64,000 nt of DNA, taken from assembly GCA_020062665.1 (NCBI GenBank), contig JAGUVW010000008.1, positions 62,001-126,000 on the forward strand, given 5' to 3'. This document shows positions 58,252 to 64,000 of the stretch, piece by piece (positions within the stretch are counted from its first letter, which is position 1; each line of letters starts with the position of its first letter). Below the pieces are notes generated by a model. The model saw only the letters and a program-made list of their open reading frames with translations, did not search any database and was not told the origin of the DNA. The position numbers and the translations under genes are program-made. Source of the DNA: Pseudomonadales bacterium (GTDB taxonomy: Bacteria; Pseudomonadota; Gammaproteobacteria; Pseudomonadales; Ketobacteraceae).

Positions 58252-58942
58252 TGCCGTGCTGGAATGTCGCAATCTGGTGAAGTATTTCGACGAAGGCCCG
58301 GAGCGGGTCGAGGTGTTGAAGTCGATCAATTTCGTGCTGGAAAAAGGTGAACTGGCGGCCATCATCGGCAACTCCGGCTCCGGCAAGACCACGCTGCTGC
58401 ATCTGCTGAGCGGGCTGGATGTGCCGTCCTCCGGCGAGGTGCTGATCAACGGCCGCGACTTCAGCGCGCTGAGCGACAAGGAGCGGGGCTTCGTCCGCAA
58501 CCAGCACATCGGTTTCGTCTACCAGTTTCACCATCTGCTGCCGGAATTCACCGCGCTGGAAAACGTCTGCATGCCGCTGTTGCTGCGCAAGGAGCCGTTG
58601 CCGCAGGTGAAGAAGGCCGCCACCGAGATTCTGGAGCAGGTGGGGCTGGGGCATCGGATTTTGCACAAGCCGTCGGAGCTGTCCGGCGGTGAGCGTCAGC
58701 GGGTGGCCATTGCCCGCGCGCTCGTGACCAAGCCTGCCTGCGTGCTGGCAGACGAACCCACAGGCAACCTGGATACGCACACTGCGAAGGACATTCAGGC
58801 ACTGATGCATGAACTCAATCGTACCCTGCAGATTTCGTTTCTGATCGTGACCCACGATCTGGGTCTGGCGCGGCAGGTGGATCGCGTTGTGCGAATGGAA
58901 GACGGGCATCTGCTGGATGCCTCGGCAGACGAATTGCTCTGA
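58244..58942 (+). CDS. lolD: Lipoprotein-release ATPase LolD
   Basis: A 232-residue ABC ATPase. Walker [10 protein letters not shown] near residue 43, Q-loop YQFHHLLPE, signature LSGGERQR, Walker [11 protein letters not shown] and H-loop IVTHD. It powers lipoprotein transfer with the permease encoded upstream, with which it overlaps. This ATPase belongs to the MacB/LolD/FtsE group. Confidence 0.97.
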   Translation: MSNAVLECRNLVKYFDEGPERVEVLKSINFVLEKGELAAIIGNSGSGKTTLLHLLSGLDVPSSGEVLINGRDFSALSDKERGFVRNQHIGFVYQFHHLLPEFTALENVCMPLLLRKEPLPQVKKAATEILEQVGLGHRILHKPSELSGGERQRVAIARALVTKPACVLADEPTGNLDTHTAKDIQALMHELNRTLQISFLIVTHDLGLARQVDRVVRMEDGHLLDASADELL

Positions 58943-58951
58943 CGAGTGCCG

Positions 58952-59491
58952 TTATTCCGATGAGTGGGTTGCCTTGCGCGCCTTGCGTCGGGCGGCCCGC
59001 TCCTTGATATGGTTGATGACGTGCAGTCGCCACAGCAATCGCACCACCAGATAGGCCAGTCCGCCGAAGAAGAAGGCGCTGACGGTGCAGCCCACCAGCA
59101 GCGGCTGGCCCACATTCATCAGGTCGGCGGCGAGGGTTTCCAGATTGAATTCCGTTAGATTGATGTCTGGATTTTTACCGGTCAGCCACAGCCCCAGCTT
59201 GTAGCAGGCAAAGTAGACGGGCACGTAGGTGAAGGGATTGGTGATCCAGGTGGAACCGAAAGCCACCGCCAGATTGCCGCGCAGAACCACCGACAGGGGA
59301 ATGGCAACCAGCAGCTGCAGGCCGGGCGGCATGAAGGCGGAAAATACTCCGGCAAATATTCCCGCCGACACTGAGCGGCGGTTGAAATGCCACAGATTGG
59401 GTTCCCTGATGCGAGGTCCCAGCTTCGCCACCCAACGGTTGTGCATGACCGTATGGGAATCCGGCATGTACTTTTTGAATACTTTCTTCAA
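58952..59491 (-). CDS. DUF2062 membrane protein
   Basis: A 179-residue protein with a basic N-terminus and three membrane helices (VSAGIFAGVFSAFMPPGLQL; TYVPVYFACYKLG; FFFGGLAYLVVRL). DUF2062 motifs WHFNRRSVSAGIFAG and MPPGLQLLVAIPLSV are seen. Function unknown; it lies between lolD and comEC, as in Pseudomonas (PA2985-like). It is divergent from comEC. Confidence 0.88.
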   Translation of the reverse strand: MKKVFKKYMPDSHTVMHNRWVAKLGPRIREPNLWHFNRRSVSAGIFAGVFSAFMPPGLQLLVAIPLSVVLRGNLAVAFGSTWITNPFTYVPVYFACYKLGLWLTGKNPDINLTEFNLETLAADLMNVGQPLLVGCTVSAFFFGGLAYLVVRLLWRLHVINHIKERAARRKARKATHSSE

Positions 59492-59620
59492 GGGGACACT
59501 TCGCTAGGTAGCCGTCGGCGGCCGTTATTATGCAGATAAGATGCCGATAACTCTAGCAGGCTCCGGTTAAATATCATTCGTGTCAATGGATCTAACACGC
59601 TGCTTTGTAATAATTTTTTC

Positions 59621-61867
59621 ATGATGAATGCGGTCATCCTGTTGCTGCCCTGGACGGTGGTGCTGGTTTTGTTGCTGGAGCCTGCTGTCCGCCTGGCGGG
59701 GGTTGGAGTGTGGGGCGTGCTTGCGGGTTCCCTCCTATGGCTGGCGGCGGGATGGGGGCCGCTCAGGCCGTGGCTGAGTCTTCTGCGACCCTGGCTGGCG
59801 CTGTGCGTCATCCTGCTGGGTGGCTGGCAACTGGCGCAGCTGGCCCAGGCCCGCTTTGCGCCCTGGGCATTGTCGTTTGACCAGGCCTACCGGGTGGAGG
59901 GCGCGATTGACGGCCTGCCCGAACAGGATCGTTTCGGCACCCGGCTGCGGCTGAAAGTGGACTGTGTTTCTTCGGTGGAGACGACCTGCGATCTCTACCA
60001 GCGGCGGCATCCCTTCTGGCCCTTGCTGGTGGACGTGACGGCCGGCACGGACAAATGGCCGCAGCCGCCGTTGCCGGGTCAGCGCTGGCGCTTCGTCACT
60101 CATGTGGCGCCGTCCCATCAGCAGGATCCCTTCGATTCGTTCAATCTGGCGCGCTGGCTCAAATCCAGTCATGTGGTTGCCCGCTTCAAACTGCAGTCCT
60201 CTGATACGGCCTTGCAACTGGATGAACATACGGCGCCGGTGCAGATGGCGCGGCTGAAACTGCGTCAGGCCGTGCAGGCGTTTCAGGAACAGGCGGGGGC
60301 ACAGCCGGGATTGTCTGGCCTGCCGGTGGTGCTTGCGCTGATCACCGGCGATCGCGCGTTGATGACCCAGGAGCACTGGCGGATCTTCAACAACACCGGT
60401 ACCACCCATCTGGTGGCCATTTCCGGCTCGCATATCATGCTGGTGACAGCGGTGGTAGTGGGGTTGTTTCATCTGCTGTTGCGGCGCTGGTTGTGGCTCA
60501 CCCAGCGGGTGCCCTCGCTGACGGTGGCGATGCTGCTGGGGTGGCTGGTGGCGATTGCGTACGGTGGCATCGCCGGGCTGGGATTCCCGGTGCAGCGGGC
60601 GCTGATCATGCTGTCGATGGTGGTGCTGTTCAAAGGGTGGGGGCGGGCGCAGCCGCTCTGGCTGGCGTGGAATCTGGCGTTTTTTCTGGTAGTGCTGTGG
60701 GATCCCATGGCGGTGTTTTCCATCGGCTTCTGGCTGTCGTTCATCGCGGTGTACTGGATTCTGTGGGTGAGCGGCGGCAGTGTGCTCAAAACCAGCAAAT
60801 GGCTGCTGTGGGCGCGGGTGCAGTGGGGCATTTTCCTCGGGCTGGCGCCGGTGCTACTGTGGCAGTTGCAGAATCTGTCGCTGGTGTCCGGGGGCACCAA
60901 TGCCTTTGCGATCCCCCTGATCGGGCTGGTGCTGACGCCGCTGTCGCTGTTGTGGGCGCTGTGCTGGAGCGTGCTGGGCGAAAGCGCAAACTGGCTGCTG
61001 TGGCCGGCCAAGTGGCTGGCCGAAGGTGCGATCTGGCTGCTGCAGTGGTGCGCCGATACGCCGGTGAGCGTGCTCACAACCACGCCTCATTCTGCCGGGG
61101 CAATGTTGCTGGCATTGCTGGGCGTGGTGTGGCTGTGCACAGCGGGGATTCCCGCACGCTGGCTGGCACCGCTGCTGCTGTTGCCGTTGGTGTTGCCGGC
61201 GCCGTCGCAGCCGGGCTTGCGTGTCATGGCAGGTACGACCTCGCCGCGTGTATTGATCGAAGGCGGCCATTCCCTGCAGATTGTGTCGGCGTCGGAATGG
61301 CCGCGCCTGGACACCCGCTGGCAGCAGAACTGGCTGCGCTACTTGGGAATGGCGCCGCCGGGGCCCGATGTGCCAGTGCGTGGAGCTGCCGAATTCTGGA
61401 ATGCGCCCCACTGGGTGCTCACCACGCTGGAACTGAATGCGAACGGGCTGGGGATTCGGCGTGTGGCCGCGCAGGCATTCGTGGATCTGTGCCGTGGGAA
61501 CGGGGAGGCAACGACTTCGCTGCGCTGGCAGGTGTTGCAGCGTCACGCCAAAAGTGGCCGCTGCACGTTGTTGCTGCACTGGCAGAACGAGCGGCTGTTG
61601 CTGCTCGACGCGCCAGGCCTGAAGGATCAGCAAGCGCTGCTGGATCATTTGCGTCAACAACCGCCGCTCACCCATGTATTGCTGCACCCGCGTCAGCAGG
61701 ATCGCTGGCTGCCGGAACTGCTGGCATTCTGGCGGCAGGAAAAAGTGCAGCTGCTGCTCACTCAATCTCCCGAAGAGCACTGGCGTCAGCCCTTCGACAG
61801 CGCTGGCCTGACTGTGCAGGTACTGGCAGAATCGGGGCCGGTGTTCCTGGCGCCTGCTTCACCTTGA
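59621..61867 (+). CDS. comEC: DNA uptake channel protein ComEC/Rec2
   Basis: A 748-residue inner-membrane protein. The N-terminal domain (about 20-210) is the OB-like DUF4131; the middle (about 225-510) is the Competence domain with many helices, carrying NTGTTHLVAISGSHIML; the C-terminal part (about 540-748) takes the place of the metallo-beta-lactamase domain, but no HxHxDH motif is present. Start ATG-ATG at 59621; the region before is AT-rich. ComEC imports single-strand DNA in natural transformation. Other com genes are not in the window. Confidence 0.9.
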   Translation: MMNAVILLLPWTVVLVLLLEPAVRLAGVGVWGVLAGSLLWLAAGWGPLRPWLSLLRPWLALCVILLGGWQLAQLAQARFAPWALSFDQAYRVEGAIDGLPEQDRFGTRLRLKVDCVSSVETTCDLYQRRHPFWPLLVDVTAGTDKWPQPPLPGQRWRFVTHVAPSHQQDPFDSFNLARWLKSSHVVARFKLQSSDTALQLDEHTAPVQMARLKLRQAVQAFQEQAGAQPGLSGLPVVLALITGDRALMTQEHWRIFNNTGTTHLVAISGSHIMLVTAVVVGLFHLLLRRWLWLTQRVPSLTVAMLLGWLVAIAYGGIAGLGFPVQRALIMLSMVVLFKGWGRAQPLWLAWNLAFFLVVLWDPMAVFSIGFWLSFIAVYWILWVSGGSVLKTSKWLLWARVQWGIFLGLAPVLLWQLQNLSLVSGGTNAFAIPLIGLVLTPLSLLWALCWSVLGESANWLLWPAKWLAEGAIWLLQWCADTPVSVLTTTPHSAGAMLLALLGVVWLCTAGIPARWLAPLLLLPLVLPAPSQPGLRVMAGTTSPRVLIEGGHSLQIVSASEWPRLDTRWQQNWLRYLGMAPPGPDVPVRGAAEFWNAPHWVLTTLELNANGLGIRRVAAQAFVDLCRGNGEATTSLRWQVLQRHAKSGRCTLLLHWQNERLLLLDAPGLKDQQALLDHLRQQPPLTHVLLHPRQQDRWLPELLAFWRQEKVQLLLTQSPEEHWRQPFDSAGLTVQVLAESGPVFLAPASP

Positions 61868-61961
61868 ATAGCAGAATGCGACCTGTCCCGCACTGGCATT
61901 CCGCAAAAGCGGTACACTGTGCTACAGTGAAAATCATTTAAAAAATAGGAGATTACAGCGC

Positions 61962-62597
61962 GTGCTTGAGTTCATTAAAGCCGGTGGGCTGGTGATGTAC
62001 CCCATCATCCTGTGTTCAGTGATCGCCCTCGCCATCATCGTGGAGCGTCTGTGGGTGTTGCGGGTGAACCGGATCAGCCCTCGCAATCTGATGGCGCGGG
62101 TGTGGGGCTGGGTCAAGAACAGTCAGCTCGATGGCAAGAAGGTGAAGGAGCTGCGCGATTCCTCTCCGCTGGGGCGGGTGCTGGCCACCGGGCTGCTCAA
62201 TGCCAAGCACGGTCGCGACATCATGAAAGAAGCTGTCATCGACACCGCCACCCACGAAATCCATGAAATGGGACGCTTCCTCAATCTTCTCGGCACCATC
62301 GCTGCCATCGCGCCGCTGATGGGATTACTCGGCACCGTGTTCGGCATGATCAAGGTGTTCAATGCCATCGTGTTGCAGGGCGCCGGCAATGCGGCGGTGT
62401 TGGCCGGCGGTATTTCCGAGGCGCTGTACACCACGGCAGCGGGCCTGGTGGTAGCGATTCCCGCGCTGTTCTTCCATCGTTTTTTCTGCCGTCGCATCGA
62501 TGAGATTTCAGTGCTGATGGAGCAGGACGCCATCAAACTGGTGGATGTCATTCACGGCGATCGCGAAAACGAATCTGCTGACGGTGGCAAGTCGTGA
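61962..62597 (+). CDS. exbB: ExbB/TolQ-family proton channel protein (second set)
   Basis: A 211-residue protein with three helices: N-terminal (IKAGGLVMYPIILCSVIALAI-like, shortened), then APLMGLLGTVFGMIKVF and SEALYTTAAGLVVAIPALFF. The GLLGTVFGM and EALYTTAAG motifs mark the ExbB/TolQ family. GTG start with TAGGAG upstream. It is separate from the tolQ at 17150. Its stop overlaps the next start by two bases. Confidence 0.9.
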   Translation: MLEFIKAGGLVMYPIILCSVIALAIIVERLWVLRVNRISPRNLMARVWGWVKNSQLDGKKVKELRDSSPLGRVLATGLLNAKHGRDIMKEAVIDTATHEIHEMGRFLNLLGTIAAIAPLMGLLGTVFGMIKVFNAIVLQGAGNAAVLAGGISEALYTTAAGLVVAIPALFFHRFFCRRIDEISVLMEQDAIKLVDVIHGDRENESADGGKS

Positions 62598-63007
62598 AAT
62601 TTCCGCGCCAGCCGGTGGAGCCGGTCGATGTCAACCTGACGCCGCTGATCGATGTGGTGTTTCTGCTGCTGATTTTCTTCATGGTGTCCACCACCTTCAC
62701 CCGTGAGCGTGAACTGACGGTGGAATTGCCGGAAGCCAGCGCCGAAGCCGCCGTGGAAACCACCGAACGGGTGGAGATCGAAATCAATGCGGAAGGCGAG
62801 TATGCCGTGAATACCCAGCGCCTGGTGAACCGCAACAGCGAGACGCTGAGCAAGGCCATCAAGGATGTGTCTAAGGGTGATACCAAGTTGCCGCTGATCA
62901 TCACTGCCGACGCCAGCACGCCCCATCAGGCCGTGGTGACAGCGATGGACGTGGCGGGCCAACTGGGCTTTTCCCATCTGCGCATCACCACGCGCCAGCC
63001 GGAATAA
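62594..63007 (+). CDS. exbD: ExbD/TolR-family protein (second set)
   Basis: A 137-residue protein with an N-terminal helix carrying the proton Asp (PLIDVVFLLLIFFMVSTTF) and a periplasmic domain. GTG start overlapping the exbB stop. The pair powers an unidentified partner; no TonB-like gene is adjacent. The neighbour lpxK suggests a link with outer-membrane biogenesis, but this is inference. Confidence 0.92.
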   Translation: MKFPRQPVEPVDVNLTPLIDVVFLLLIFFMVSTTFTRERELTVELPEASAEAAVETTERVEIEINAEGEYAVNTQRLVNRNSETLSKAIKDVSKGDTKLPLIITADASTPHQAVVTAMDVAGQLGFSHLRITTRQPE

Positions 63008-63022
63008 CAGGCTGAGCTTTTC

Positions 63023-64000
63023 ATGAACGATGCCCTCCAGCGTTTTTTCGATCGCGTCTGGTATGGTGAACGTTCCCTTTCTGCAATGTTGCTGTCACCG
63101 CTCGCCGCGCTGGTGGGTGCGCTGACAGCGCGCAAGCGCCGGCGTTATCTGGATGGTGTGGCCCACGTGGTGCGGCCGACCATTCCGGTGATTGTGGTGG
63201 GAAATCTCACTGTCGGCGGCACCGGCAAAACGCCGCTGGTGATCTGGCTGGTGCAGCAACTGCAACAGCACGGCTATCGACCCGGCATCGTGACCCGCGG
63301 TTACGGTGGCAAGGCGCCTCATTATCCCTATCTGATCCAGCCCCGGGATTCCGCCACGGTGACAGGTGATGAACCGTTGCTGCTGTTCCGGCGCACCGGC
63401 GTGCCAGTGGTGGTCGATCCGCGTCGTGGTCAGGCAGCGCTGGCGTTGCAGGATCAGACCGATTGCGATGTCATCATCAGCGACGACGGCCTGCAGCACT
63501 ACGGGTTGGGTCGCACGTACGAAATCGTCGTACTGGATGGAACCCGTGGCCTGGGCAACGGGCGGCTGCTTCCGGCGGGGCCGCTGCGGGAATCGCTTGA
63601 TCGGCTGCGAAACGTGAACGCGCTGGTGATCAATGGATCGCCCCGGCACTCCTCCTTCGGGCATGTGCCGCGCCATGACAGTTTTGCGCTTTCGGTGGAG
63701 CCCGGCGCGTTCGTGTCTCTCGACCTGCAAAAAACAGCGACGACAGATGAACTGCGTAACCGGACGGACTGGGTGGCCGTAGCCGGCATCGGCAATCCCG
63801 AGCGTTTTTTTGTCACGCTGGAACAGCTGGGCCTGCAATTTCGCAAAGCGCCCTTTCCCGATCATCACGTCTATGTGCCAGACGATTTTGCGCCGTTTGC
63901 CGGCGCGCCGATTCTCACCACCGAAAAAGACGCTGTAAAGCTGCAGGGCCTGGGCCTGCGTGGCTGGTACCTGCCCATCGACGCCCGCGTCCAGCCCGGT
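63023..64000 (+). CDS. lpxK: Tetraacyldisaccharide 4'-kinase LpxK (3' end cut)
   Basis: An open frame from ATG 63023 to the window end gives 326 residues; the family has about 330-345, so only the last residues are missing. Walker A is GNLTVGGTGKTP near residue 60, followed by TRGYGGK and DDGLQHY; VAGIGNPERFF is typical later. LpxK phosphorylates the lipid A precursor. It is 15 bases after exbD, and a possible kdsB or msbA neighbour would follow outside the window. Confidence 0.96.
   Translation, partial: MNDALQRFFDRVWYGERSLSAMLLSPLAALVGALTARKRRRYLDGVAHVVRPTIPVIVVGNLTVGGTGKTPLVIWLVQQLQQHGYRPGIVTRGYGGKAPHYPYLIQPRDSATVTGDEPLLLFRRTGVPVVVDPRRGQAALALQDQTDCDVIISDDGLQHYGLGRTYEIVVLDGTRGLGNGRLLPAGPLRESLDRLRNVNALVINGSPRHSSFGHVPRHDSFALSVEPGAFVSLDLQKTATTDELRNRTDWVAVAGIGNPERFFVTLEQLGLQFRKAPFPDHHVYVPDDFAPFAGAPILTTEKDAVKLQGLGLRGWYLPIDARVQPG

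Overview
This is core chromosome of a gammaproteobacterium. Several traits suggest a marine member of the Pseudomonadales/Oceanospirillales, with Alcanivorax-like bacteria as my best guess: a complete Na+-translocating NADH:quinone oxidoreductase operon, an A-layout Tol-Pal cluster followed by queE/queC, a gap-nqr-apbE-nqrM-sthA order, and a lolCD-DUF2062-comEC-exbBD-lpxK order that I recall from Pseudomonas. The taxonomic guess is inference; no 16S rRNA gene is present. I see no insertion sequence, prophage, integrase, CRISPR array or other sign of recent transfer, and coding density is high throughout.

Layout. 1-5.8 kb: an edge-truncated unknown gene, an epoxide-hydrolase-like alpha/beta hydrolase, class I fumarase, and a compact CheY-CheC-diguanylate cyclase operon. 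5.8-10.1 kb, minus strand: a lytic transglycosylase, proS, an HU-like protein with a histone H1-like lysine/alanine tail, and an HPt/HD-GYP fusion. 10.3-13.2 kb: fmdB-type zinc ribbon, aspS and yebC. 13.3-14.4 kb: a glycine-zipper envelope protein and a 60-residue membrane protein. 14.5-23.3 kb: one long plus-strand run, ruvCAB-ybgC-tolQRAB-pal-cpoB-queE-queC (Holliday junction resolution, Tol-Pal envelope machinery, 7-deazaguanine synthesis). 23.4-28.8 kb: tRNA-Lys(UUU), nadA, a BepA-like M48 protease, a TusA-family protein, a PerM-type permease, Bcp and GcvR. 29.1-32.6 kb: dapA-bamC-metallo-beta-lactamase-purC. 32.7-39.9 kb: a beta-barrel protein, a lipid-related SRPBCC/saccharopine-dehydrogenase-like pair, a CBS protein, a methyltransferase, a large membrane protein that looks like an M48 peptidase with its zinc motif lost, and a TetR regulator.

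40.1-51.2 kb: long-form GAPDH, then nqrABCDEF, apbE (the flavin transferase that loads FMN onto NqrB and NqrC), nqrM (NQR maturation), sthA and a VanZ-like protein: a redox and sodium-energetics block. 51.2-56.9 kb, minus strand: a degenerate HD-GYP protein, a putative aminopeptidase lipoprotein, a glycerophosphodiester phosphodiesterase, the agmatine-to-putrescine pair aguA/aguB, a small secreted protein and a PilZ protein. 57.0-64.0 kb: lipoprotein release (one LolC/E-type permease plus LolD), DUF2062, ComEC, a second ExbB/ExbD pair and LpxK (lipid A), cut by the window end.

I found no wholly new system. The observations most worth following are the pseudo-M48 membrane protein, the CheY-CheC-diguanylate cyclase operon, the HPt/HD-GYP fusion, the H1-tailed HU protein, a ComEC whose C-terminal domain has no visible metal-binding motif, and a Lol exporter with only one permease gene at this locus.
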